From the NCBI GenBank assembly GCA_019353055.1, contig JABAHL010000001.1, forward strand, positions 248,001-312,000: 64,000 nucleotides of DNA, written 5' to 3'. Positions 53,616 through 61,873 of this stretch are shown here, piece after piece (position 1 is the first letter of the stretch; each line of letters begins with the position of its first letter). The notes beneath the pieces are model-generated. The model saw only the letters and a program-made list of their open reading frames with translations. It made no database searches and was not told the origin of the DNA. The stretch comes from Faucicola osloensis_C. GTDB lineage: Bacteria > Pseudomonadota > Gammaproteobacteria > Pseudomonadales > Moraxellaceae. The position numbers and the translations under genes were made by a program.

Positions 53616-54191
53616 ATGGCACTCATTAACCAAAGCCAAGTGATTGATAATGTAAAGTCAGTGAGCGTGAGTATTCATGAGCAAAAAATTGAGCATATCG
53701 ACCCATCCCAGTATGCCTCAGATATCACTGAAATTTTGGTGGATTATCGCCCTGTCCAATTTAGCGAGAAAAATCCGCCAAAACCGCAGTTAGAGGCGGA
53801 TGATTTGGTAGCGCTGTCTCATCGGTTGGGCGATAAAAAACTGGGTATTATTTTATCGGGCGCTAGTGATTATCAGTTTTTGCACCAGGACTTTGCCAAA
53901 GTGATGCCGCTATTGTCCGTGATTGTAATTGATTTTCATGGCTTTCGTGATGGACGCGGTTATAGCCTAGCGCAAAAAATCCAGCAACACCCCAGTTATA
54001 ACCCCGCTATTGTGTTGCGCGCTAGTGGTGATATCTTGCCAGATACCTTGCAGCTACTTACTGAAGTAGGGTTTAGTGAGTTTGATATTAATGACAGCGA
54101 TTTTAACCCTAGCTGGTTTGATTATTTTGTCGATATCAAACACCGTTATACCGGTCGCAGTGTGACGCAATTACCGATTTTTGCCAATTAA
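53616..54191 (+). CDS. DUF934 protein linked to sulfite reductase
   Basis: This 191-residue cytosolic protein, with GGAGGG before the start, begins 3 bp after cysI ends and so is translationally coupled to it. It has no Cys cluster or known cofactor site. Recognisable are RLGDKKLGIILSGASDY, VIDFHGFRDGRGYSLAQKIQQ and the C-terminal GFSEFDINDSDF. DUF934 genes are regularly next to CysI-type sulfite reductases in Gram-negatives, so a role in assembly or electron supply is likely but unproven. Confidence 0.85.
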   Translation: MALINQSQVIDNVKSVSVSIHEQKIEHIDPSQYASDITEILVDYRPVQFSEKNPPKPQLEADDLVALSHRLGDKKLGIILSGASDYQFLHQDFAKVMPLLSVIVIDFHGFRDGRGYSLAQKIQQHPSYNPAIVLRASGDILPDTLQLLTEVGFSEFDINDSDFNPSWFDYFVDIKHRYTGRSVTQLPIFAN

Positions 54192-54213
54192 TTGTTGAAT
54201 GATGCTAAGATTG

Positions 54214-54238
54214 AGCGAATCTAAGGGTTCGCTTTTTT
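54214..54238 (+). terminator. Terminator after the DUF934 gene
   Basis: AGCGAATC, loop TAAG and GGTTCGCT (one T-G pair) are followed by TTTTT. It separates cysI-DUF934 from cysH. Confidence 0.85.
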
Positions 54239-54410
54239 AATGTTAGCAAGTTGCTACCGTGTCCTTTCAAACTTGTCGTTTCTGCATTTCAAGTTAATTG
54301 GTTAATTCTAAATTTTCATAATAATATCATCAAAAATCATTTTTTAAACATCGCATAATTGATTAGCATAGCGTATCCCAATTTTTCACCATAAAACATT
54401 AGGAAATCCA

Positions 54411-55046
54411 ATGAGCAATAAACTAAATATCGACCTAGATAAAGCTAACGCAGAATTGAATGGCAAAACTCCCGAGGAAATCATTGCTTGGGCACTGGCA
54501 CAAGGTAGTAATCCTATCATCACTACCAACTTTCGCCCTTACGAAGTGGTATTATTAGAGATGGTTGCCAAACAACGTCCTGATATCAAAGTATTGTTCG
54601 TGGATTCAGGTTACAACACTGAAGCCACTTACCGCCACGCCCAAGATTTGATTAAACGTCTAAATTTAAACGTGATTACCTACTTGCCGCAACAAACCGC
54701 AGCTTGGCGTGATGTCGAGTTCAACGGTGTACCTAGTGTGAATAACCCAGCGCACGCAAAATTCACTGAGCAAGTCAAACTTGAGCCATTTGGACGTGCG
54801 TTGAAAGAAATTGCCCCAGATGTGTGGATTAATGCGATTCGTAAAGACCAAACAGAATTTCGCCAATCGCTTGACGTGTTGTCAGAAAGCAAAGATGGCG
54901 TGTTAAAAGTAGCGCCATTGTTCCATTGGTCAGAAGATGACTTAGAAGCTTACTTAAAAGAGCATGATTTGCCAAATGAACATGACTACTTTGACCCAAC
55001 CAAAGTTGAAGAAAACCGTGAATGTGGTCTACATACACAATTATAA
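54411..55046 (+). CDS. cysH: Phosphoadenylyl-sulfate reductase CysH
   Basis: This 211-residue PP-loop enzyme has VLFVDSGYNTEATYRHA and the catalytic Cys in RECGLHTQL at the C-terminus. That is the only Cys in the protein. Enzymes using APS carry extra paired Cys for an [4Fe-4S] cluster; these are absent, so by family rules it should reduce PAPS with thioredoxin. That requires an APS kinase, and none is seen in the window. It is shorter than E. coli CysH (244 residues). Confidence 0.88.
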   Translation: MSNKLNIDLDKANAELNGKTPEEIIAWALAQGSNPIITTNFRPYEVVLLEMVAKQRPDIKVLFVDSGYNTEATYRHAQDLIKRLNLNVITYLPQQTAAWRDVEFNGVPSVNNPAHAKFTEQVKLEPFGRALKEIAPDVWINAIRKDQTEFRQSLDVLSESKDGVLKVAPLFHWSEDDLEAYLKEHDLPNEHDYFDPTKVEENRECGLHTQL

Positions 55047-55074
55047 TTTTTGATGGGCAGTATGTATGATAATG

Positions 55075-55100
55075 TTAAGCTGAACTTCGGTTCGGCTTAA
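55075..55100 (+). terminator. Strong UUCG-type hairpin after cysH
   Basis: TTAAGCTGAAC, loop TTCG and GTTCGGCTTAA form an 11-bp stem with one T-G pair and a stable tetraloop. The following bases are only T-rich (TTGTTCTTGT), so termination may be partial. Confidence 0.6.
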
Positions 55101-55130
55101 TTGTTCTTGTCACTATTGTTCTTGTCGCTA
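55101..55130. repeat. 15-bp tandem duplication upstream of cysG
   Basis: TTGTTCTTGTCACTA is followed by TTGTTCTTGTCGCTA, 14 of 15 identical. The array fills the space between the cysH hairpin and the cysG start region. Confidence 0.88.
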
Positions 55131-55149
55131 TCTAATGTTGAGAATGCCT

Positions 55150-56550
55150 ATGAATACCTTACCGCTATTTTTTAAATTAGAAAATCGCCCTGTGCTCGTG
55201 GTTGGCGGTGGGGAAGTGGCACTGCGTAAAGCGGATTTGCTTGACAAAGCTGGTGCGACAATCACCTTTGTCGCACCCAGCTATGAGCCGAGACTCACCG
55301 CGCAATTTAGCGATTCTCGCCATCAATTGATTAACGATGTTTATCAGCAAAAATATTTGGATAAACAAACCCTGGTCATTGCTTGTACCGATGATGAAAC
55401 AGTAAATGCGCAGATTTTTCATGATTGTGAAGCCCGTTTTATCCCAGTCAATGTCGTCGATAATCCACCGCTATGTACCTTTATCTTTCCTGCCATCGTC
55501 GACCGCAATCCGATTACTATTGCGGTATCCAGTGCAGGCAAAGCCCCAGTGCTGGCAAGACTGCTGCGCGCCAAAATCGAAACAGTGGTGCCACCGCAAT
55601 ATGGCGAATTGGCAGGGTTGGCAGGTAGATTTCGTGATAAAGTGAAAGCTGCATTGCCCAATGTGACGGCTAGACGTAAGTTTTGGGAGCAAGCTTTTGA
55701 AGGACAAGTGGCAGAATCGGTATTTGAAGGCAATACAAATAGCCTAAGCAAAGCTGAAAGCCAACTTGAAACCCTACTACAGCAGCACGCCAACAACCAA
55801 CCTACGGATAAAGCCCAGCTTGGTAAGGTGTACATTGTGGGCGCAGGGGCAGGCGATCCCGACTTGCTAACCTTTAAAGCGCTACGATTGATGCAACAAG
55901 CGGACATCGTATTTTATGATAATTTGGTTTCAGCGCAGATTCTCGATCTGTGCAGGCGTGATGCCACCAAAATCTACGTTGGCAAAAAAGCCAGTGATCA
56001 TGCGGTAAGGCAAGAAAAAATCAATGAGCTACTCGTGGAACAGGCGCAGCAAGGAAAACGCGTGTTACGTCTCAAAGGTGGTGACCCGTATGTATTTGGG
56101 CGTGGTGGCGAAGAAGCCGAGCAATTGGTCGTAGCTGGGATTGAGTTTGAAGTCGTGCCCGGCATCACCGCAGCCACCGCGGCAGCAAGCTGTGCCGGTA
56201 TTCCATTGACTCACCGTGCGTATGCGCACTCTGTCAAGTTCGTCACCGCCTCTCTTAAGACGGATACCATCAATGAAGACTTTGCTAGCTGGCTTGATGA
56301 TAACCAAACCGTGGTTTTTTATATGGGATTAAAGCAGCTGGATAAACTGACGAGTGGCTTGATTGACGCAGGAAAAAATCCCAGTACGCCGATTGCGATT
56401 GTGTCCAATGCCAGCTTGCCGCATCAGCAAGTTTTGACAGGCACGCTTGAGACCATCGTAGCAAAACAACGTGAGGCAAACTTGCCCGCCCCAGCGATTT
56501 TGATTATGGGCAATGTGGTTAAGCTACATCACAGACTTAATAAACGATAG
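55150..56550 (+). CDS. cysG: Trifunctional siroheme synthase CysG
   Basis: This fused enzyme of about 466 residues makes siroheme from uroporphyrinogen III. The N-terminal dehydrogenase/ferrochelatase half has VVGGGEVALRKADLL, VIACTDDETVNA and VSSAGKAPVLARLLR, with the conserved Ser. The C-terminal SUMT half has VGAGAGDPDLLTFKALRLMQQAD and RLKGGDPYVFGRGGEEAE. It supplies the cofactor of the sulfite reductase encoded upstream. I start at ATG 55150 (MNTLPLFF) with TTGAGA before it; ATGs at 55135 and 55144 are alternatives. Confidence 0.94.
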   Translation: MNTLPLFFKLENRPVLVVGGGEVALRKADLLDKAGATITFVAPSYEPRLTAQFSDSRHQLINDVYQQKYLDKQTLVIACTDDETVNAQIFHDCEARFIPVNVVDNPPLCTFIFPAIVDRNPITIAVSSAGKAPVLARLLRAKIETVVPPQYGELAGLAGRFRDKVKAALPNVTARRKFWEQAFEGQVAESVFEGNTNSLSKAESQLETLLQQHANNQPTDKAQLGKVYIVGAGAGDPDLLTFKALRLMQQADIVFYDNLVSAQILDLCRRDATKIYVGKKASDHAVRQEKINELLVEQAQQGKRVLRLKGGDPYVFGRGGEEAEQLVVAGIEFEVVPGITAATAAASCAGIPLTHRAYAHSVKFVTASLKTDTINEDFASWLDDNQTVVFYMGLKQLDKLTSGLIDAGKNPSTPIAIVSNASLPHQQVLTGTLETIVAKQREANLPAPAILIMGNVVKLHHRLNKR

Positions 56551-56702
56551 CAATCTTTAATTGATGGGGTATGGCATTTAAAAAAGCTTGCCTATTGCGG
56601 TAAATACTCATAACTTAAATATCCGTTAGAAAAATTAACGAATGGGTCAGATAACAGCAATATTTTTGTCACAATTTAATATGACGTTTTTTGTGAAAGG
56701 AT

Positions 56703-56730
56703 TTGTGTATATTGTAGCAATACATATTAT
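56703..56730 (+). promoter_or_regulatory. Candidate ggt promoter
   Basis: -35 TTGTGT (56703-56708) and -10 TATTAT (56725-56730) are separated by 16 bp. They lie about 45 bp before the ggt start and overlap the palindrome at 56713-56744. Confidence 0.5.
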
Positions 56731-56744
56731 TTGTATCTGCTACA
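56713..56744. promoter_or_regulatory. 32-bp palindrome overlapping the ggt promoter, probable operator
   Basis: Outer arms TGTAGCA and TGCTACA are perfect inverted repeats, and inner ATACA and TGTAT also pair (one extra base on the right). The -10 box lies at the centre, the classic position for a repressor site. Confidence 0.65.
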
Positions 56745-56775
56745 ACATCAACTAGTAATTTAGAAGGATAGGGAC

Positions 56776-58545
56776 ATGCGACTAAAACCTAAAATGATTT
56801 TAACCAATCTGTCATTGGCTTTAATGTTGGTGATATCACCCATTACCCAAAGCAAACTATTACCAAAACCCGCCACCAATGCTAGCCAGTTAGCGGCAAA
56901 TCGCTACGATAGCAGTAATGATATCTTTCATCCTGTCTATGGTAAAAATGGTATGGTGGCTTCCGAGCAAGGGTTAGCAACGCAAGTTGGTTTGGATATA
57001 TTAAAACAAGGCGGGAATGCTATCGATGCGGCGGTCGCGGTTGGATTTGCCTTAGCAGTCGTCTTGCCAAATGCAGGCAACATTGGTGGTGGTGGTTTTA
57101 TGGTGTTGCATGACGATAAAACTGGCAAAGATGTTGCGATTGATTTTCGCGAAATTGCGCCAGCCAAAGCCAGCCGTGATATGTACCTGGATAATCAAGG
57201 TAATGTTATTGATGGAAAATCATTGTTCACGCATGACGCTTCAGGTGTGCCTGGTACAGTGGCTGGGATGGAATACGCGCTAAAAAAATGGGGTACCATG
57301 CCATTATCTAAAGTGCTTGAGCCTGCAATTAAGCTTGCAGACAAAGGGTTTATTGTCAGTGATGTATTGGCACAGACGTTAAAACAAGAAAAATCAACAC
57401 TGGGTAAATGGGCAGCTAGCAAAGCGATTTTTTTCAAAAACGGTGAACCGCTGAAATCTGGTGATTTGTTGGTACAAAAAGACTTGGCGAAATCATTGCG
57501 TTTGATTGCCAAACAAGGGGCGAAAGCATTTTATCAAGGTGAAATCGCCACAAAAATTGCTAAAGAAATGCAATCACATGGCGGCACAATGACACTTGAA
57601 GATTTAAAAGCCTATAAAGTTGTTGAGCGTCAGCCAATTATTGGTGATTATCGAGGCTATAAAGTTGTTACCATGCCACCCCCAAGTTCGGGTGGTGTAC
57701 ACTTGATTGAGATATTAAATATGCTTGAGCATTACCCTATCAAAGAAGATGGGGTAAATAGTGCCAAAAATATTCACCATATGGCAGAGAGTATGAAATT
57801 AGCCTATGCTGACCGCTCAGAATATTTGGGCGACCCGGATTTTGTCAAAATCCCTGTCAAAGGTTTAACATCGAAAGCATATGCTAATGAACTAGTCAAA
57901 ACGATTGATGATAATAAAGCAAGACTTTCATCAAACATTAAACCTGGTGAACCACAACCTTATGAAAGTGACCAGACTACGCATTTTTCAGTCATGGATA
58001 AAGCGGGCAATGCCGTTGCTGTCACCTATACATTAAATCTTAACTTTGGTAGTGGCATTGTTGTAGAAGGCACAGGGATTTTACTCAATAATGAAATGGA
58101 TGACTTCTCAGTGAAACCCGGTGTGCCAAATGCGTTTGGTCTAGTGGGCGGTGCTGCCAATGCGATTGAAGCAAAAAAACGTCCACTTTCTTCAATGACA
58201 CCAACGATTGTCATGAAGAATAATAAACCTTGGCTTGTGACAGGTAGTCCAGGTGGGGCTCGTATCATCACGACTGTATTGCAAAGTGTGGTCAATACTA
58301 TTGACCATGAAATGAATCCAGCAGAAGCGATAATTACACCACGAGTTCATCACCAATGGTTACCCGATGAGCTTAGAGTTGAAGAAGGCATTAGTCCTGA
58401 TACGATAAAATTGTTGCAAGACAAAGGTCATAAAGTTGTTACTAAAGCACCAATGGGACGTATTCAAATTATTCAAGCTGATGATTCTGGGTTTTATGGC
58501 TATTCTGACCCAAGAAATCCTGATGGCAAAACATTAGGTTTCTAA
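56776..58545 (+). CDS. ggt: Gamma-glutamyltransferase (periplasmic)
   Basis: This 589-residue Ntn-hydrolase has an N-terminal signal sequence (LTNLSLALMLVISPITQS). It self-cleaves before the catalytic Thr in YESDQTTHFSVMDKAGNAVAVTYTLN, giving large and small subunits. Binding motifs are GNIGGGGFMVLHDD, MPPPSSGGVHLIEILNM, LNNEMDDFS and PLSSMTPTIV. It hydrolyses or transfers the gamma-glutamyl group of glutathione and so can release Cys-Gly for sulfur nutrition next to the cys genes. AAGGA precedes the ATG, and a palindrome overlaps the promoter. Confidence 0.95.
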   Translation: MRLKPKMILTNLSLALMLVISPITQSKLLPKPATNASQLAANRYDSSNDIFHPVYGKNGMVASEQGLATQVGLDILKQGGNAIDAAVAVGFALAVVLPNAGNIGGGGFMVLHDDKTGKDVAIDFREIAPAKASRDMYLDNQGNVIDGKSLFTHDASGVPGTVAGMEYALKKWGTMPLSKVLEPAIKLADKGFIVSDVLAQTLKQEKSTLGKWAASKAIFFKNGEPLKSGDLLVQKDLAKSLRLIAKQGAKAFYQGEIATKIAKEMQSHGGTMTLEDLKAYKVVERQPIIGDYRGYKVVTMPPPSSGGVHLIEILNMLEHYPIKEDGVNSAKNIHHMAESMKLAYADRSEYLGDPDFVKIPVKGLTSKAYANELVKTIDDNKARLSSNIKPGEPQPYESDQTTHFSVMDKAGNAVAVTYTLNLNFGSGIVVEGTGILLNNEMDDFSVKPGVPNAFGLVGGAANAIEAKKRPLSSMTPTIVMKNNKPWLVTGSPGGARIITTVLQSVVNTIDHEMNPAEAIITPRVHHQWLPDELRVEEGISPDTIKLLQDKGHKVVTKAPMGRIQIIQADDSGFYGYSDPRNPDGKTLGF

Positions 58546-58555
58546 ACTGTTCATT

Positions 58556-58590
58556 AAAAAAACGTGAGTGCTGCTACTCACGTTTTTTTT
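58556..58590 (+). terminator. Terminator after ggt
   Basis: AAAAACGTGAGT, loop GCTGCT and ACTCACGTTTTTTTT form a perfect stem. Confidence 0.9.
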
Positions 58591-58624
58591 ACTAACAAAA
58601 TATATCAAGATTATTTTTTGCCAT

Positions 58625-58799
58625 TAGGGCGTGTCCCTATTTGGATAATGAGGCTAAAAATAGACTAAATCGCCAGCAAAACAAGGCAAATTGTGCAGAT
58701 AATATTGGAATATTGTCAAACAATTTAACGCAGTTTTGCCAAATTTAGGCATTTTTAGGCCATTAAAAATACTTTGTTCCGAATTAGGGACACGCCCTA
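58625..58799. mobile_element. 175-bp MITE-like element with perfect 15-bp terminal inverted repeats
   Basis: TAGGGCGTGTCCCTA (58625-58639) and its exact reverse complement TAGGGACACGCCCTA (58785-58799) bound a non-coding AT-rich core. The core contains paired motifs (GGCTAAAAATAG near the left, CATTTTTAGGCC near the right). No transposase is encoded. TA at each end suggests a TA-target (IS630/Tc1-like) or IS5-like parent, which I cannot identify. The right end supplies the stop codon of the next gene. Confidence 0.75.
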
Positions 58800-59855
58800 G
58801 TAGCCAAGTAAATCTTGCATAATTTTATCTGCTGTACCACTTTTCGCCAATCTCGCATTTTGCCCTGCCCACAGTGAGCTAAATTCATCACTTCCCATGC
58901 TTTCGGCTTTGGCTTTAATGGGGTTGCTGACAAACGATGCATGGGGAAATGGGGGTGCAGACTCGCTAATATACCCCGTTTCTTGCATAAAACAATTGAC
59001 AATCCCGCGTGCTAAGCCACCACTAAATACATTGGTTAAAGCGGTGTGTTCGGCTCGCTCACTTTGCAGTGCCTTGCGGTGAAAGTCTTTGGTATCACAC
59101 TCCTCTGCCAGCAAAAAAGCTGTACCCACCTGTACTGCGCTGGCTCCCATAGCAAACGCTGCTTGTGCGGTATCGTTGTCGCTGATACCGCCTGCCGCAA
59201 TCACCGGTAAACTGACAGAGCGGATGATATTGGGCAATAGGCTAAAAGTGCCCGCTTGCAGCGTGACATCTTGGCTTAAAAACATACCCCGATGCCCGCC
59301 TGCTTCCAACCCTTGCGCGATAATCATATCCGCCCCATTGGCTTGCAACCAGCGCGCTTCTGCAGGCGTGGTGGCGGAGGATATCACAATCGCCCCGGAT
59401 TTTTTGACGATATTTAACAAAGCTTTGTCAGGCAACCCAAAATGAAAACTCACCACAGGGACTTTTAAATCCGCCACTAGCGCTGCTTGTTCATGGGTAA
59501 ATGGCTGACGTCCACCGGTCGTGGCTATCTCATCTTGCGTCAAACCCAATTCTTGATAATAAGGTTGTAGGGCATTAAACCATTTTTCTTGCATTGCTTT
59601 GGTATAGTCAGGTTGTTGATGGGCAAAAAAATTGACATTAAAGGGGGCGTCAGTCGCAGCACGAATAGCCTTAATTTCGCTTTCAATTTTTTGTAGGCTG
59701 AGCAGGGCGCCGGGGAGTGAGCCAAGTCCGCCTGCTTGGCAGACAGCGATAGCAAGTTTGCTGTCTTGGACACCTGCCATCGGCGCTTGGATGATGGGCA
59801 ATTGAACTTTAACGTAGTCAAGAAAGCTGTTAATCGCCTTGGTATGATTGATCAT
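58797..59855 (-). CDS. Nitronate monooxygenase (2-nitropropane dioxygenase family)
   Basis: This 352-residue FMN TIM-barrel enzyme oxidises alkyl nitronates such as propionate 3-nitronate. It has PIIQAPMAGVQDSKLAIAVCQAGGLGSLPGA, FNVNFFAHQQPD, VVSFHFGLPD, GLEAGGHRGMF and PVIAAGGISDNDTAQAAFAMGASAVQVGTAFL. The C-terminus (MQDLLGY) ends at a TAG that belongs to the terminal inverted repeat of the adjacent MITE-like element. The length is near the family's usual 330-350 residues, so any truncation must be slight. Confidence 0.9.
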   Translation of the reverse strand: MINHTKAINSFLDYVKVQLPIIQAPMAGVQDSKLAIAVCQAGGLGSLPGALLSLQKIESEIKAIRAATDAPFNVNFFAHQQPDYTKAMQEKWFNALQPYYQELGLTQDEIATTGGRQPFTHEQAALVADLKVPVVSFHFGLPDKALLNIVKKSGAIVISSATTPAEARWLQANGADMIIAQGLEAGGHRGMFLSQDVTLQAGTFSLLPNIIRSVSLPVIAAGGISDNDTAQAAFAMGASAVQVGTAFLLAEECDTKDFHRKALQSERAEHTALTNVFSGGLARGIVNCFMQETGYISESAPPFPHASFVSNPIKAKAESMGSDEFSSLWAGQNARLAKSGTADKIMQDLLGY

Positions 59856-59871
59856 TTTATGTTCCTTGTTA

Positions 59872-59913
59872 TTGTCTTAATGTGTTTGTCTTAATATTAT
59901 GGTCTTACAGGGC
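59872..59913. repeat. 14-bp tandem repeat upstream of nitronate monooxygenase
   Basis: TTGTCTTAATGTGT is followed by TTGTCTTAATATTA (11 of 14) and a decayed TGGTCTTACAGGGC. It starts 17 bp upstream of the gene's start. Confidence 0.65.
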
Positions 59914-60009
59914 AAAAATCGAAAACCATTTTAGTGTATCGCCAATAGATGATATTGAAAAGTAGTATATAGAAAAGCGCTACATGCCCGTTATAAATCG
60001 GCTGAATAT

Positions 60010-60043
60010 AAAAAAGCCCCAGTAACGTCACTGGGGCTTTTTT
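60010..60043 (-). terminator. Terminator after folE
   Basis: AAAAAAGCCCCAGT, a short loop and ACTGGGGCTTTTTT form a strong stem with tracts on both sides. It lies 70 bp after folE on the minus strand. Confidence 0.85.
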
Positions 60044-60068
60044 AACTAGTTAATTTAGGTTGACTATT

Positions 60069-60120
60069 TAGGTACTAAGTGTAGGTATTAAGTTTAGACA
60101 CTAAGTCTAGGTATTAAGCG
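60069..60120. repeat. 13-bp tandem repeat, four units, covering the folE stop
   Basis: Units TAGGTACTAAGTG, TAGGTATTAAGTT, TAGACACTAAGTC and TAGGTATTAAGCG follow head to tail. Units 1 and 3 (ACTAAG) and 2 and 4 (ATTAAG) alternate, suggesting a 26-bp second-round duplication. The folE stop (60114-60116) is in unit 4. Confidence 0.88.
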
Positions 60121-60698
60121 CTTGGAATCGCCATTAATAGCGCTTGTCTTGCCTCGGTATTGTGTTTAAATTCGCCCAGTAGTGACATACTGCGAGTATC
60201 GGATTTTTGTTTCATCACACCGCGCATCATCATGCACATATGCGCGGCATCCATCACCACCGCCGCGCCTTTTGCCCCTGTCATATCCATCACCGCTTGC
60301 GCGATTTGGCGGGTTAAGTTTTCTTGAATTTGCAAACGTCGGGCGTACATATCCACGATACGTGCCATTTTTGACAGTCCAATCACTTTGCCATCGGGCA
60401 GATACGCCACATGGGCCACGCCATAAAAAGGCAACATGTGATGCTCACACATCGAATAAAACTCGATATTTTTTACCATGACCAATTCATTATTGTCAGT
60501 TGGAAAAATCGCGTTGTTGGTAATTTCGACCAAATCTTGATGATAACCTTGGGTCAAAAAACTAAAGGCTTTAGCGGCACGTTCTGGGGTATTAAGCAGT
60601 CCTTCACGTGTTAAGTCTTCCCCTGTTGATGCAATGAGGGTGCGGTAGGCATCACTGTTTTGTTGGATAATCTCGTCAAAATTTGCAGGCATAGTCAT
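60114..60698 (-). CDS. folE: GTP cyclohydrolase I
   Basis: This zinc enzyme of about 194 residues converts GTP to dihydroneopterin triphosphate, the first step of folate synthesis. Zinc ligands are Cys and His in EFYSMCEHHMLPFYGVAHVAYLP and a second Cys in AAHMCMMMRGVMKQ. It has GLSKMARIVDMYARRLQIQENLT and an N-terminal TREGLLNTPERAAKAF. ATG 60698 (MTMPANF) is preferred to the longer frame. ATG 60692 is also possible. The 3' end merges into a 13-bp repeat array. Confidence 0.94.
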   Translation of the reverse strand: MTMPANFDEIIQQNSDAYRTLIASTGEDLTREGLLNTPERAAKAFSFLTQGYHQDLVEITNNAIFPTDNNELVMVKNIEFYSMCEHHMLPFYGVAHVAYLPDGKVIGLSKMARIVDMYARRLQIQENLTRQIAQAVMDMTGAKGAAVVMDAAHMCMMMRGVMKQKSDTRSMSLLGEFKHNTEARQALLMAIPSA

Positions 60699-60881
60699 GA
60701 TAACATTTAAGTTTAAAAAAATAGGCATAGCTTAACGCTTTACCACTATTTGTAAAGAGATTTTTGTCACAAACGCCATGAAAATCACTAAATTTGCTTT
60801 GTTTGGGTTTTTTGCTAGAATTAACCCCTAATTTTGAGCTATTATAGTGCATATTCGTTCACTGAAAAATAAGGAAAAACC

Positions 60882-61685
60882 ATGCTATTAACAGGGAAGC
60901 GTTTCGTTGTTACCGGTATCGCCAGTAAATTATCGATTGCTTGGGGTATCGCAGAAGCGTTACATCGTGAAGGCGCGAGTTTAATTTTGACCTATCCGAA
61001 TGAAAAAATGAAAAAACGGGTGGATATGGCAGCCGAAACTTTTGGTGCAGAGAAGGTATTGGCGTGTGATGTGGCGTCAGATAGCGAAATCGAAGCGTGT
61101 TTTGCCCAAGTTGCTGCACACTGGCCAGAGGGCATTGATGGGGTCGTGCACGCCATTGGTTTTGCCCCTGCTGATCAGCTAGATGGTGATTTTACCCAAG
61201 TGACCACCCGTGAAGGCTTTGCCATTGCCCATGATATTAGTAGCTACAGCTTTGTGGCGCTTGCTAAAGCCAGCCGTGAGTTGCTGGCAAAACGCCAAGG
61301 CTCGCTGTTAACCTTGACGTACGAAGGCAGTATCCATGTGTTGCCAAACTACAATGTCATGGGTCTAGCCAAAGCGAGTCTGGAAGCGAGCATTCGTTAC
61401 CTTGCGAGCTCAATGGGTAGCGATGGCATCCGTGTCAATGGGATTTCTGCCGGTCCAATTCGTACCTTGGCGGCAAGCGGTATCAAATCATTTCGTAAAA
61501 TGCTCGACACCAACGCCAAAATGTCACCGCTACAGCGCAATGTCAATATTGAAGAAGTCGGTAATGCCGCGATGTTCTTATTATCGCCTTGGGCGTCTGG
61601 TATCACCGGCGAGATTTTATTTGTCGATGCGGGTTTTAATACCGTGGCACTCTCTGAACAAGTGATGATGCAGGTAGAAGACTAA
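60882..61685 (+). CDS. fabI: Enoyl-ACP reductase FabI
   Basis: This 267-residue NADH-dependent enzyme catalyses the last step of each fatty-acid elongation cycle. The SDR Rossmann start is VVTGIASKLSIAWGIAEAL. The catalytic Tyr/Lys set is in LTYEGSIHVLPNYNVMGLAKASLEA, with the FabI spacing Y-x6-K after PNYN. VNGISAGPIRTLAASGI follows. FabI is the usual target of triclosan. Its start follows AAGGAAA, and a terminator is directly downstream. Confidence 0.95.
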   Translation: MLLTGKRFVVTGIASKLSIAWGIAEALHREGASLILTYPNEKMKKRVDMAAETFGAEKVLACDVASDSEIEACFAQVAAHWPEGIDGVVHAIGFAPADQLDGDFTQVTTREGFAIAHDISSYSFVALAKASRELLAKRQGSLLTLTYEGSIHVLPNYNVMGLAKASLEASIRYLASSMGSDGIRVNGISAGPIRTLAASGIKSFRKMLDTNAKMSPLQRNVNIEEVGNAAMFLLSPWASGITGEILFVDAGFNTVALSEQVMMQVED

Positions 61686-61705
61686 TTTTCAGGCGGGTAG
61701 TGGAT

Positions 61706-61738
61706 AAAAGAGCGACCATGGTTGCTCTTTTTTTTTAC
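61706..61738 (+). terminator. Terminator after fabI
   Basis: AAAAGAGC-x-ACC pairs with GGT-x-GCTCTTTT and is followed by a long T run. Downstream T-rich sequence contains the next tandem repeat. Confidence 0.85.
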
Positions 61739-61760
61739 TTGCTGTTTTTTTACTTACTTT
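61731..61760. repeat. 15-bp tandem duplication after fabI
   Basis: TTTTTTACTTGCTGT is followed by TTTTTTACTTACTTT, 13 of 15 identical. Low complexity (T-runs) weakens the case for this one. Confidence 0.5.
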
Positions 61761-61873
61761 TTTTGATTAGTGTTTGGATAGGGATTGCAAAGCCGTCTGG
61801 TTAAGCTTACCATTTTTTGTCAGGCTTAACATGTTTGGCAAGTCAGCTAAAGACTGATAAATGGCGGTATCTA

